From NCBI RefSeq assembly GCF_000315625.1, contig NW_005434672.1:341878-405877 (forward strand): 64,000 bases of DNA. Reading direction: 5' to 3'. A program made the position numbers and the translations under genes. Every line of letters begins with the position of its first letter. Position 1 is the first letter of the stretch. Source of the stretch: Guillardia theta CCMP2712. Taxonomy: Eukaryota > Cryptophyceae > Pyrenomonadales > Geminigeraceae. A model generated the notes under the pieces. It did no database searches. It was not told where the DNA came from and saw only the letters and a program-made list of their open reading frames with translations. Shown here one piece after another: positions 44,633 to 55,787 of this stretch.

Positions 44633-46052
44633 ACTGTGAGTTGCCCTATGCCTGCCAGAGAACCCAACCATAGATTGGGTTTGTTGTTGGGGTGGGGTAT
44701 TTCTGTGGAAAAATGGGGGTGACAAGGGTGGGCACAGATGAATCAACTCACAAGAAAAGTGGTCCATGTCACGGGTCCTTTTCATTCAATTTGCTGGTTT
44801 ATTTATAGGTAGGGTAGTGTACCCCACCCTCAATTGTGACACCTTTGCTAGATCTGTGGTGCCTTTTCTAGCATGAGCCAAACTGTATCTGACGGGTACT
44901 ACGGTTCTATATGATTCTACTAGGGGTTATGATCAAGAGGGAGGGTCGGGGGACCCTGCAGGGTTGAGATATACCATCTTTTTCCGATCCGGGATCGGAG
45001 CCCGGCGGTGGCCGCGCCGTCAGTGCTCGCCGGGAGCAGCCGCCGGGCCCCGGCGGCCCTCGGACCGTACTTTTCAACTCAGACGGTGATAAATCCGTCA
45101 GGAGGTAAAGCAAATATTGCGGTAATTATTATTATTATTTTACTAAAACTGTTTTACCGGTCTTACTAACATATAAGTAGTAAAGGGGTTGGTAAAGGTT
45201 GGGGGTACATCGCAAACTCTTAAACTCGAGAGGTTTGAGGGGTAAAGGGAGGTCGAGGCAGTGGAGTACCACAGGCTCGTGCGAAAAGTATCGTGATCGG
45301 GGAACGGAAAAGAGGTATTTTCGGGTTAGAGGAGTAAATGGTGAAAGACAGGATCAAAGAAGTCACGGTACCTTCACTATAGGAAGTCACGGGGCTCAGA
45401 GATACCGTTTGTCTCGTGCGAGTGATAAGGTTGGTTGACGGGGTGGGGGTTTATCGATGTAGGGGTATCTCCAAAGAATGACTCCTTAGAAGAGGGGAAG
45501 GGTAAATACGAGCAATGAAGGAGTGGGTCATTTGGGAAGATTGCGGTGGTGGGGGTTATCATTGGGGTAGGTGGGGGTACATAAATATTCACCATACCCG
45601 AGGGGGCCGTTAGTTAGACATCGAGGAAGTAGGGGGTCAGGTCTATTCGATAGGTACACAGTAGGAGTGAGCTCTGTAGTAAAGAGGCAAAGGAGAAATT
45701 TTCTCGAAAGTGAAGTTTTTCGCGGTTTTTGATTTGACAAAAAGACTCAATTTCGTGTCTGTTTTGCAACCAGGATCAAAGGACTTAGTACAAGCACAAC
45801 GTTTCAAATGCAACCTCCTAATTCCCCCCGCTCGACTTCTACAAGAGGAGGAGGAAGGAGGCAAACGCCAGAACAGCACACAAGCTATCAGCAAACCAAG
45901 CATTGTCGACAAGATCGATTGCAGCAAAGCGCCAACAAGACAAATATCAGCGAAGCGCGAAAGCACACCCCCGTATTTGAAACAAATCTTGAAACTGATA
46001 TCGAGGAACAGCTAGATTGAAATTCCAATTATTCAAGAAAAAACAGAACAAG
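44633..46052. other. Long spacer: TACCCC/GGGGTA motifs, GC island, AT-rich stretch, possible short frame
   Basis: Includes TATTTATAGGTAGGGTA...TACCCCACCC at about 44797-44830, a GGCC/CCGG island at 44990-45065, an (ATT) AT-rich stretch at 45115-45180 and G-rich GGGGTA repeats at 45180-45625. From about 45690 composition becomes AT-richer. A frame at 45808-46020 (MQPPNSPRSTSTRGGGRRQ) encodes a Gln-rich peptide; I cannot decide whether it is coding. Confidence 0.5.
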
Positions 46053-46409
46053 ATGAAGGCAAGCGTAATGCAAAACTTTGATGAATTTAGCCCAATGAAG
46101 ATGTCTGAGAAGGACAAGCTCTTCGATATTGCTCAATACATCACTAGGGTTGCTACAGGCTACGATGATTTTGAGAGCGAAGAAGAGTGGGATGCGTTGG
46201 AACAAACGAGCAACGAGAGGCAACCAAAAAACGAAGCTGATGTTGAAGACTTTGGAGAAAATGATCAAAATGAAATCATGATTCCCAGGAGCAAGAAGTT
46301 ACAATCATCCATGATACTGGAAGGCGATTTCGATTTCGTAGAGGTTGAATCACGATGCTGTTGTCGCCGCGTGTACAATAGGTACATTGGCGAGCATTCA
46401 AGCAAGTAA
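46053..46409 (+). CDS. Putative small acidic protein in an AT-richer patch
   Basis: Open frame of 118 codons from ATG at 46053 (MKASVMQNFDEFSPMKMSEK). It reads FDIAQYITRVATGYDDFESE, EEWDALEQTSNERQPKNEAD and a Cys cluster near the end (ESRCCCRRVYNRYI). Codon use is visibly AT-richer than its neighbours (AAA, GAA, AAT, ATT frequent). No family recognised and no intron needed. It could be a recent arrival, a fast-evolving orphan or chance; the acidic pattern argues mildly for coding. Confidence 0.4.
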   Translation: MKASVMQNFDEFSPMKMSEKDKLFDIAQYITRVATGYDDFESEEEWDALEQTSNERQPKNEADVEDFGENDQNEIMIPRSKKLQSSMILEGDFDFVEVESRCCCRRVYNRYIGEHSSK

Positions 46410-47171
46410 CGTACATGATTGAATAGATTTTCTTCTCTCTCTTCTTTTATTTGATACAAAACCATGAAAACATTCATATTCGCCTCATCCTTTGGTCACG
46501 GTTCAAGGTTTGTCACTAGTAGAGCCTTTCCGTCAGTGTCACATCCTGGACTCATACCGGACGCCCCTTGGACGTAGCCTAGCTGAGCACCGGGTAGCCT
46601 ATTGGAGAGCCTCCAACGATGCCAGACAGCTGCCAGACAGATGATGGAGCTGATCTGCGAGTCTGCATGATTGGGCAGTGTGGAGTTCAAGCCTGTACTA
46701 CCCGGCGTACTAACTTAGTACGCCGTAAGCCGCCCGGCCGCTCAGCCTGGTGTCACCGGTCCACCCCCGGCCGCCGCCGGGCGCGGCGGCGTTGAACTTC
46801 GGAAGCAATCCGATTGGCCAATCGCAATTTGCCAGTAGTACATGCAGATCAGTGTTACTAAGCAAGTTAGACAAACAGTGCCAGAGACTCACTGGCCAGA
46901 TCCGATCGGATTCGATCTGAGCCTCCGTGAGTTTGGACCATCGGCGCCGAGTCTGCTCTGTGTCGGCAATCCTGCGGTCGGAAACATGTACAGGACCGGG
47001 GAAGGCAGTGACTGGCGCGGCGCAGCGGCAACTCAAGCCTTTCCGCATACGGTCGGATGGCCCTAGTAAAAAAAAATGAACAGAACTTCAACCGGAACTT
47101 GGAAAACCGTTCCCCGGCAGGGCAGACAACTTGGCAACAACCATGAGACAAAAAGCTATTGTACAGTCGGG
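46410..47171. other. Spacer with perfect palindrome and GC island
   Basis: Carries the palindrome at 46703-46725 and a CCGGCC/GCCGCCGGGCG island at 46728-46795, then mixed sequence rich in GATCCGAT-like words (46895-46920). No gene supported. Confidence 0.55.
46703..46725. repeat. Perfect 10-bp inverted repeat CGGCGTACTA
   Basis: CGGCGTACTA at 46703-46712 and TAGTACGCCG at 46716-46725, loop ACT. Confidence 0.95.
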
Positions 47172-47242
47172 TACACCGACCGGGAATCGAACCCGGGTCT
47201 CGCCCGTGGCAGGGGCGTATTCTACCACTAGACCATCGGTGT
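47172..47242 (-). tRNA. tRNA-Gly(GCC): tRNA-Gly (anticodon GCC)
   Basis: 71 nt, no intron. Acceptor stem ACACCGA pairs with TCGGTGT; D arm contains GGTCTAGTGGTAGA; the anticodon stem CGCCC/GGGCG closes loop CTGCCAC with GCC in the anticodon position; the T arm is CCGGG-TTCGATT-CCCGG. The CCA end is not encoded, as expected for a nuclear tRNA gene. The A and B boxes for RNA polymerase III lie in the D and T arms. Confidence 0.97.
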
Positions 47243-47885
47243 GGGGGCTGTGATGCCCTCAGGTTTCGATGCGAAAAGTGCAAGTTTGAGGATATATGAA
47301 TGACAGAAGAACACAAAGTATGATGGCGCCATAGTCGTGGGAGTCAGCCAGGAAAGGAGATGGAGAGAAGGGAGAAGGGAAGAGGGAGAAGGGAGAAGGG
47401 AGAAGGGAGAAGGGAGATGGCAGGGCAGGGCAGGGCAGGGCAGGGCAGGGCAGGGCAGGGCAGGGCAGGGCAGGGCAGGGCAGGGCAGGGCAGGGCAGGG
47501 CAGGGCAGGGCAGGGCAGGGCAGGGAGGGAGAATGTTGTTCTTATATACTCTAAGAATTTCGGATCATGGTGAATGGCAGATTCAAGGGTGTGGGTTGGA
47601 GGTACTGCACCCAGCTCTACATGAAGGAAACGATGAGAAGAGATCGCAAGAGCAGCTGAGCTAGACAGTCATGTGCGAGATAATAGCAGTCTCATACGTT
47701 GCTCGTGCTGAGCGACGGCCAAAGAGCACAGCAAGCAGGGCGGAAGATGCGAGATGCGATGAGGTCCCTGTAAAGAATAATAGCTTTCGTTCGAAACTTC
47801 CTAGAAAGAAAAGCAGTCTTCTCCAGGAAATGACAGCATGCCCTCGCCCCCTTTTAAGCCTTTCGTTCTTTTCGTGAACACGACA
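47243..47885. other. Spacer with GGGCA minisatellite
   Basis: Between the tRNA gene and the 3' end of the disordered-protein gene. Dominated by purine heptamers (47370-47417) and the GGGCA array; nothing coding is supported. Confidence 0.6.
47421..47525. repeat. (GGGCA)n pentanucleotide array
   Basis: About 21 uninterrupted copies of GGGCA over 105 bp, preceded by AGGGAGA heptamers at about 47370-47417. Confidence 0.97.
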
Positions 47886-50800
47886 TCAGGTTCTGAATTG
47901 CTTGCCTTCAATCTCTGCAACAAAATCTTTGTCAGACGTGAAATCGGGAAGGATGCAGAGGTACAGGAAGGAGAGGAGGAAGCGAGCGAAGGAGACAGGA
48001 GGAAGGAGGAAGGAGGAAGGAGGAAGGAGGAGGCAGACCTGCTAGAGACATCATCCCTGTGCTTGGAGGGATTGAAGGCATCGGCTGGACTTCTCCGTTA
48101 CCCGCCAGGCCCCCGAAAAACTTTGAAAAGTTGAAGTTGTTGTCTCCGTGCGGCCCTCCCTGTCCCCACAGCCCCCCGTGCCCGCTCGGCTCCTGGAAGC
48201 GCGTGAAGGCCTCTGGCTTCAGTAGATGCTCATCCCCGATCGCCAGTCCCGACAGATTCGGCTCTTCGTCCCTCAGATCTGCTGTACCCCCCGCCATGCC
48301 GAACAGCCGGAGGACGTTCTGACTGCTCCCATGCTGATCTAGCCGCTCCCCGCCGTACTGCCTCGAGTTCATCTCCCCTGGCAGCATGTTGGAGGGCATG
48401 TAGCCCCGGTCATACCCCGCCTGTGCCCCTCCTAGGTTGCCAGCTCCCCCCGATGAGAAGCCAGACGAGTACCCGTAACCGGCCGGCTGCTGATCCCAAG
48501 GTCCACGCTGATTGGAGCCTCCTTGCATGCCAGTTGGCTGATGAGCAGATGGAACGATGAAGCTCGAAGGCGCCGACAGGAAGGAGTCCTGCAAGTTGCA
48601 TCAGCACCACATCAACTCTACAAGGAGGTCGTTACCCCATTTGCGCGCGATGACCGCGCATCAGACTGCGCAAAGGTCTGAAAGCCACTGTGTTCCACCT
48701 GCCCAAGGCCATACCCCATCCTTTGTGAAGACGAGAACGGGTCGGAGTTGAAAGTGCTGGTGGAATTTCCAAGCATCGAGCCTTGATGAAAGTCAAATCC
48801 GTTCATCCCCGTGTTGGAGGGATAGGATCCGAAACTTCCTGGCGCGGCATTTGCTGCAGATGATCTTGTCTCCATCTGCTGGTTGTAGTTGTCCTGGAAC
48901 GAGAAGGATGGCCTCTGCGGAGCCACATTAGAGAACCAGTCAACATTCTGGTTCTGATTGCTGAGCCAGCTGATTGTATCCGATGAAGCTGAGCCAGTTG
49001 AAGGCATACTATACATATCCTGCACCACACAAACTTCAGTGCCGCTCTACCTGGAGGCGTGCCTCACCTGGCGAGTTCCCGAGAAGGGGGTATGCAGCTC
49101 ACTAGCACCCAAGCCCATGTCTTGTCGGCTACCAAAGAAGCCTGAAGAAGAATGCTGCGACAATCCATAATCGTTTTCTGTCGGTTTTCCGAGGTTCTGG
49201 AAACTTGTTTGGAGCTGAGAGACTGGGGTATGGCCATCTCCATGCCATGCAGAATTTGCTGGCATCCCATCAGGCCTTTCTGCAGATATCTGTGCCACTG
49301 CCGGATCCAGAGTTATGTCCATCCTCATACCAGGTTTTCCCCACACTGGCAGCTTACGGTCCAGATTCTGGACTGGAATCTCTGCAGTCTCCTGTCCGAT
49401 TCCCAGCAGCATCTTCAATGCAATCGATGGCGATTGCGAATCGCCTTCATCCTCCGACAGAGCACTTGACCCACTTGGGTTTTCGGGCCTACCCGAATTT
49501 CTCTCTTTGTCCCCCGGCCCGTCCAAATCACAGGTGAGCTCGAAAGGCATCAGGTCGTCACATCCACTGACTTGTCCGAAACCAGTGGCGAAGTCAAGAG
49601 CAGCCTGCTGCTGCTTGAAATCCTCCCCATTCACACCCAAGATTGACTCCTCATTTGGTCGACCCGTTTCTACTCCGAGAATCTTGAGGGGTTTCTTCCA
49701 GGCCGACTCCCGCACAGGCTCTGGTTGCGGAATGGAATCTTCCCAGGACTGCGGTACACCATCATCTCCACCTCCTTGATCTACACCGTTAGAGCCATAG
49801 CAGAAGACTTCCTCAGTATCTTCCGAGGTGTCCAGAACACCCGGACCATCTGTGTTCAAGATCGACCCGTTAGGGTTGTGACCTGCAGCAACTTTGCTCC
49901 ATGACACTCCTGAAAACAAGTCAGATGCAAAGACCAAAGATGATAACAATTTCAACCAGGCTGATCTCGAGGAACAGCCGCATCCCTTCCTTGGACCACC
50001 GCGTTCGTATTCACACCCCAGGCATTCGGTGGTGGTTGTGCAACGTTGGAGTTTGCCAAAGGTTTGTTTGTTGCCCACGCATTTTTCTCTGGAACAGGTG
50101 CTGGTTTCATTACCATGTCATTCTTCGTCATAGAAGATTCTCTCGAAAGACTTCCTGGCAAAAGCGAGTCCTGCGCATGTGCTGCGGCTGCCAACTGCCG
50201 TTGCCTGCGCGCAGCCAGCTCTGCGGCCTCTTCCAGATGTCTTTGTCTTCTAGCCATTTCTTCTGCTTCAAAAGTCTTTTGTAGCACAAGATTCTTGGAC
50301 GAGGGTAAGATGGACTGGGCAAGAGCAGCTGCCTCGAGCTGCCTTTGCTTTCTCTGAGCTTCTTCCATAGCTTCTTCACGCTTTCTTTGAGCAGCGGACT
50401 TCTCCTTTGCCTGCTTTTCGGCATAAGGATCATAATCTGAACTGCTGATGATTTGAGGATCCGATGCCACTTGCTGATTAGAAACGAGATTGGTATTCGA
50501 TGAAATCGGTGCTGAGTATGTCTGAGCTTTAGCTGCCGCCTCTAACTGTCTTTGCTTGCGCTTTGCATCCTCTGCAGCCTGCATAAGAAGCTGTTTGTGC
50601 ATACTTGAAGGATCTGGCTTCACGTTGTCAAACTGCCCCTTGTCTCCGGACTGGGGGTCTAGGATCCTATCTTTCATCCTGCTGTCTTGATCCGATTCAA
50701 GAGTGGGAGCAGCTTGGTTGCGAGCAGCCATCTCAAGTTGCTTCTTCTTCCTCGCAGCTTCTTCCATTGCTGCCTCAATCAGCTTTCTTTGGCTTGAACT

Positions 50801-51287
50801 GTTGGAAACCGGTAAAGTAGGAATGATCGCTTGGGAATTCTGCACACGCGCAGCAGCATCCAGCTGTTTCTGCTTTCGTATCGCATCCTCGGCTGCCTTG
50901 GCACGGGCGGCAGCGATAGCTGACTCCCTCGAAGTATCCTAGGAAAGAGCAGCGTCAACGACCTCTCCCTGTAACAAAGCTTTGGATCACCACCGCAGGT
51001 GTCTCCTGTGCAGCTGCAACAGGGGTGCTAGGTGTTGGAACCGGGGGTCCAGCGCTCAGTGCCGCTAAGCCTGCACTCTTGGGAATGGGACCCGAGCCCC
51101 TTCCCGCACCTCTGAAGCCCTTGGAATCTGGTAAGGAACTCTTATCAGATGCATCATGGTCCGGCATGTCAACAACTGCTGTCAAACCACACCACAGCGG
51201 GGACTCACCGTCAGGTCCTCGGGCGATCCTCTGCTCGAAGCCGCCACTGTTGTTGCGTTTCAAGGCCGGGGGGGGGAGGTTGGCCAT
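47886..51287 (-). CDS. Large disordered protein with repeated RKQRQLEAAAxAQ helices
   Basis: Starts MANLPPPALKRNNSGGFEQ. After a Pro/Ala/Ser-rich head, a helical motif recurs at least six times: AIRKQKQLDAAARVQ, AARKKKQLEMAARNQ, DAKRKQRQLEAAAKAQ, EAQRKQRQLEAAALAQ, MARRQRHLEEAAEL and AARRQRQLAAAAHAQ, separated by Ser/Asn/Asp-rich linkers. The C-terminal half is low complexity, rich in Ser, Gly, Gln, Asn and Met (NQNQNVDWFSNVAPQRPSFS, GYGYSSGFSSGGAGNLGG). Exon joins such as VTG to DTSRESAIA and TRQ to DMYSMPST use short GT-AG introns; the last small exon gives EIEGKQFRT. Composition resembles RNA-granule or transcription-coactivator proteins, but no known domain is visible. Confidence 0.75.
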
Positions 51288-52596
51288 CTCGAACGATCGG
51301 GCTTGAAAGATTAGGCTGGGTTGAGTCCTCGTCCTCCTGCGAAGAGCTGCTGCGTTCGATCCCTCAATGCGGGTTGAAAGGGAGAATCAAAGAGTAGCGG
51401 CTAGGTTCAACTTGAAAGGAATGCAGATGGACTGTAATCAAGGGTTGATGAAAGGAAGGTTGGCAGAAATCAGCAGAAAACAAGAGCCTGTCTTCGACCG
51501 CTAGACGGGGATTGATCAAATGACTGTAAGAAAACAAGTCCTCCCAAGCAGGACAAAGAGGATTTCAAAACACTGAGCTGATGTAGAATACTGGCTAGGC
51601 AGAAGAGATTTGCAAGCTTGATAGTAACGCGACTAGGAGGCTTCAAGGCGATGGGAATGGACGGACCAAACTGGAGGGGTAGAGCAAAGGAAGCAGAGTC
51701 AATCGATGGCGAAAGGAGGAGCTAAAGGAAGGGGTGGAGGAAGGAAAGGGAGATTGGCACGGGGGCTGTGTCTGATGGGAGTGGAAGGTGGAAGAAGAGC
51801 AGGCGGGAAGGGTCAGCACAACTTGCAGGACGAGGATCGCATGAGAGCGGCAGGGAAGCAAAGGAGGAGGAGGACGGACTGGGGGTAGGGGTCTGGAAAC
51901 AACGGGGTGGGGGTACTTCATAGTCCACCCACAGAGATCAAAAGGGGGGTACCTATAGGGGAAAATAGGGGATAAGGCATGTCCATTATATGGGGTGGGT
52001 AGGTAGTAGGAGATGAGAGGGTGAAGGTGGTATTTCCTAAGAAAGTTCCTATGTGGGAGGGCATAGGCGACCCTAAAGCCCTACAGCACGATGTGCTGGT
52101 AAAAGATGGGGTAGGTGATAGTACCTACCCTTGATTCTCAACTCCATAAGGTCAAAGAGGTGCAACTGACCTGGGGGTAGGGGTAGAGAGAACCCCCCAT
52201 GAAGCTGATCATGCGCAGGGTAGTGGTATTTGTAGGGGGTAGGTACTTTTGAGAGATGGACAACCAGGGGTGTGTAAATTCATTATCTTAAGGTGGGGTG
52301 GTCAAACTTCGATTTTTGAAAACGAACCAAGGGTGGGGTGGAGCGAGTTTGGATTTATGTGGAAAAAGTGGGGTAGTGGTGGTTTTGTCAGGGTGATTTC
52401 AAATCGATGTAAAGGAAAAAGGGGAGTTTGGGGGTGGGGGTGGGGATGGGGATGGAGGGGTTACAACACTTCAGGGTGGGTTTGGTGGGCCTAACGGGGT
52501 GGTGGATGAGCTATCTCTCCGTGGGGTGGGGTGAACAGCCCATGTCCTACGGGGTGGGGTGATAGTTCCGAGGGGAGCTTGGTGCGCTGCGCCTTC
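51288..52596. other. Long spacer rich in GGGGTA and G-quadruplex-like runs
   Basis: From about 51890 to 52570 the plus strand is dominated by GGGGTAGG, GGGGGTACC and related G-rich words, including TATA-containing GGTACCTATAGGGG near 51947 and a cluster of G4-G5 runs at 52411-52460. No coding signal. Confidence 0.6.
52411..52460 (+). other. Potential G-quadruplex cluster
   Basis: At least six runs of four or five G separated by one to four bases. Confidence 0.6.
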
Positions 52597-54642
52597 ATGG
52601 GACTGCTCCGCCTCCTCGGAGCCGCCGCTGCTGCCGTCGCCGCCGCGTTGATAGCGCTCAACGGCCGAAGGATAGCCAAGGAAGTGACGAGAAAGAGAGT
52701 CAAGGCGAACAGGATGAGTGGCAAGGTGAGGAAGAGGAGCGAGGAAGCAGGCTGGGGCCCTTGCAAGGGGGTTTGTCGGGGGATCGAAATGCGGGCAAGC
52801 AGCGGAGTGAGATGTAGGCAGCGCCAAGGGCATGGTATTTGAGGTTCGTACTAGTCATTTTGCTGGTGTGAAGGTTAGAAGAAGTTTTTTCGACGAGTTG
52901 AGAGAAGCTCGTGCATGTCCTCAGTACCTGATCTGCGAATGGCGTTGTGGAGTAGGTTGCTGTTGTCACAGGAGGAACAAGCGGCGTTGGAAGATTAGCG
53001 TGCGAGAAGCTTGTGTCCAAGGGCTATCGCGTGATATTGGCAGCGAGGGACCTTGCTGCAGGCGAGAGAGTCGTCAGGGAGCTCAAGGTCCTGCTCCTCG
53101 TGTAGTGGGCAGCGTCAAGAGTATGACGACTACTTGAGCAGAAGCTTGCGCCCTCCAGCGATCAGCAGGATACTGTCGAGGTGCTTGAATGTGACCTCGG
53201 TAGCCTGGCATCTGTTGCTCGCTTCGCCGAGGCTTTCAAGGTTGGAGGCTGGTGCGGAAAGAGCACTCGCTTCCTAACGTTCCCTGCCACAGAGGAAGTC
53301 CCTTCCCCTGCACCTGCTCGTCCTCAATGCAGGCATGTGCCCGACAACGCGTCAGACCCAACCGACGATGACGGTGGATGGCTTCGAGGCAAAGGCGTCA
53401 ATCGCTGCTGCGCCGGTCCTCACGTCGTCTGCTTGTCGCAGGTAGCGTTCCAGACCAACCACCTGAGCCACTTCCTGCTCACCAAGTTGTTGATGTCCAA
53501 CCTAGAGGTTGAGGAGGCTACTTGCTGGCACGGGTGACAGGATGCCTGCAGTCGTCTGCTCCCTCACGCGTCGTCGTCGTCTCATCCTCATTGCACCAGG
53601 GGAGGGGCAAGGGTACACTGCAAGTAAGCTCGACCTGTTGGGCCCGGCTGTCCTTACTTGCGCATGATTGCTGCATTCCTTTCCCTGCAGCCCGATCTCA
53701 AGACTTCATCCCTGGATGAGCTACGCAAGAGCTGGAGCGATAACCCCAACGGAATGGTTCTCTACAAGGTGGTTTGCTAAAGGATCGAAAGTGGGGAGGT
53801 ACTAAGAAAGACCTCCAGAGCTCGAAACTTGCAAACATTCTCTTTGCATTTGAGCTCAATCGAAGGCAAGCTCGATTTGGCATGGATAAGGTTTTGGATG
53901 ATTGGTCTCATCTCCGCCAGGCTCAAGGACAGGAGAGTGACGTGCAACGCTCTCAGCCCTGGCTTCATTCCGAACACTGGACTCAGCAGAAATCAAGGAC
54001 TTTTTGGAATTTTCTTCATGTGTGTGCTTGTGTCTTGCTTCATATCTTACCACTCAAACCATCACAGGAAGTATGTGATGGCAATTCTCCCCTTCAAGGT
54101 AAGTTTCTTAATGCACCAACTTTCTTTGTTTACCTGTGCTCCTTCCTTTTTGTTCAAGTTCCATCTAGTTTGTTTTCCCCCACCTCAACATCCTTGGCAT
54201 CTCTGTATTGCTCTGCCCTTGCCCTTGCCCTTCTCTCGCTCTCGCTCTTGCCATGACTCATCCCATCTGCTACTGCTCTCCTTGAGCGTATGATTCTCAG
54301 CTCTCCCCAGTTCACTCACTGCTTATCCCTCCAGTTCATAGCCACATTGGAGCAGGGCGCTACCTGCATCGAGTACGTGGCAACTGCTGAGGAGGTGCCG
54401 CATGCTGCCCCCATCCTCGTCCATCCTTGACTCTCGTGCCAGCTGGAAGGAATAGGAGGCAATTACTACGCAGGTTCGCTAATTTGCCTGCACCTGCTCC
54501 ATCCCTCACCTGTCGTGTCAGCGTGCAAGGAAGCGCCAACGAGCGAACTGGCGAAGTCAGAAGAGCTGCAGTCGAGTCTGTGGCGTCTGAGCGAGTCCAT
54601 GGTGAAATTCCTTCCTCTCCTCTCCTTCTCATGCAGGCTTGA
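52597..54642 (+). CDS. Short-chain dehydrogenase/reductase (retinol-dehydrogenase/WWOX-like), membrane-anchored
   Basis: Thirteen exons: 52597-52724, 52956-53087, 53142-53240, 53293-53388, 53442-53507, 53552-53633, 53691-53768, 53819-53865, 53921-54098, 54335-54394, 54443-54473, 54522-54601, 54637-54642. The N-terminal LLGAAAAAVAAALIALNG is a membrane anchor or signal. The Rossmann fold shows VVTGGTSGVG (TGxxxGxG cofactor loop), YRVILAARD, LECDLGSLASVARFAEAF, LLVLNAGM (NAG), GFE/VAFQTNHLSHFLLTKLL, SRVVVVSSSLH with the catalytic Ser, LYK/SSKLANILFAFEL supplying YxxxK, and NALSPGFIPNTGLSRN. Two introns use GC donors (53389-53441 and 53866-53920). Reaction is an NAD(P)-dependent alcohol/ketone oxidoreduction; substrate unknown. 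The final exon encodes one residue and the stop. Confidence 0.88.
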
Positions 54643-54944
54643 CCTTGCACGCTCAGATTGCGCCTTACGTAAGATGAGATGCGTTTCACGGCGAGATAGG
54701 GAGTGTCTCGATCAAGGGATGGGGACTGTTCTTTATTTGTGATGGCAAAAACCCTTGTATAAACAATACTTCAAGGAGCTAGAGGGAGGAAAGGTTCAAC
54801 GATGAAAAGCTCAACAACATGATTAAAAAACAAAACGAATCGCCATGAGCATCACGAAAATGGGGGGGAGGGAAACTCGAGTGTGCCAGGAAAGAGCAGA
54901 GTCGGAAGGCCGACAGAAAATCTGCAGAGCTACTGGTGAAGCAC

Positions 54945-55787
54945 TTAGATCTCGACCTGGAGTGAACCTCCTTTCCCATCGCCGGGCGTGCAGCTGGTCG
55001 TTGGAGCCTCCTCCTTCTCCACCCCTGAGGATTCCTGAGCAGGAGGCGGTCTCTCTGTGATGTCTCGGTCCAACTTGATGAGGAAGTCGAAGAAGTCGAC
55101 CTGGTTGTCCACACCCTGGGCCTCCTGGTCCTTCTCACTCGCGCCTCCCTGATTCTCCATGACAGTGTTGAGGGACATCTCCTCCATCAACCTGTTCTGC
55201 TCCCTCTTCCTCCTCCAGTAGTCTCTCTGCTCCTTGAGATCATCCAGGATGTCATGCACATCCCACACGTCTGCCAGCCGCCTCCCCATCTGCTTGCCTG
55301 CATCCAAAGCCATGGAGATGGGGCGGGAGATCGGGCTCCAGGGGTTGCTGCTGGGAGGTACTGGAGGAGGGTCCAGCTCCTCGTCAACAGCGTGCTCTTC
55401 CCTCTGTGGAACTCCGGCAAGATGAACTTCGGGGGAGGGATCAGTCTCACCACCATGCGCGCTGTCATGTCCTGATTCTGCACTGGCGGGAGAATCGCCC
55501 GGCATGGCATCCTGCTTGACCCCATCCCCTGGCTCCAGGTCGACGGCGTGCGCTTTCTGAGCAACGTTCATCTCCTTGTTCTGATGCAATTTGTTCACAA
55601 GGTCATGGACGCTGTGATCCCAGAACTTCATCGCGTTGTCGAGGTGGTGCCGTAGAGTCTTTCTCAACCCCAGCCCCGAGTGAAACCCCTCTGGTTCCAT
55701 CCCTTCCTTGCTTTCTGCCGGTTTGTCATCGTGCTCAGCAACAGTACCATCGTCTGGTTGATAACCATCTAGGTTGTCATTTGACAT
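54945..55787 (-). CDS. Acidic intronless orphan protein
   Basis: 280 residues from MSNDNLDGYQPDDGTVAEHD. Helical patches: LRKTLRHHLDNAMKFWDHSV, HDLVNKLHQNKEMNVAQKAH, ILDDLKEQRDYWRRKREQNR, and VDFFDFLIKLDRDITERP, separated by acidic and Pro/Ser-rich linkers. No signal or membrane segment and no recognisable domain. The long stop-free frame with balanced composition, facing a convergent SDR gene 302 bp away, supports a real gene. Confidence 0.65.
   Translation of the reverse strand: MSNDNLDGYQPDDGTVAEHDDKPAESKEGMEPEGFHSGLGLRKTLRHHLDNAMKFWDHSVHDLVNKLHQNKEMNVAQKAHAVDLEPGDGVKQDAMPGDSPASAESGHDSAHGGETDPSPEVHLAGVPQREEHAVDEELDPPPVPPSSNPWSPISRPISMALDAGKQMGRRLADVWDVHDILDDLKEQRDYWRRKREQNRLMEEMSLNTVMENQGGASEKDQEAQGVDNQVDFFDFLIKLDRDITERPPPAQESSGVEKEEAPTTSCTPGDGKGGSLQVEI

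Noticed and set aside
44990-45065. GC island considered as a broken rRNA fragment
   Set aside because: No recognisable conserved rRNA core sequence could be found.
47421-47525. Regular spacing suggesting a CRISPR array
   Set aside because: Uninterrupted 5-bp tandem repeat with no spacers; eukaryotic minisatellite.
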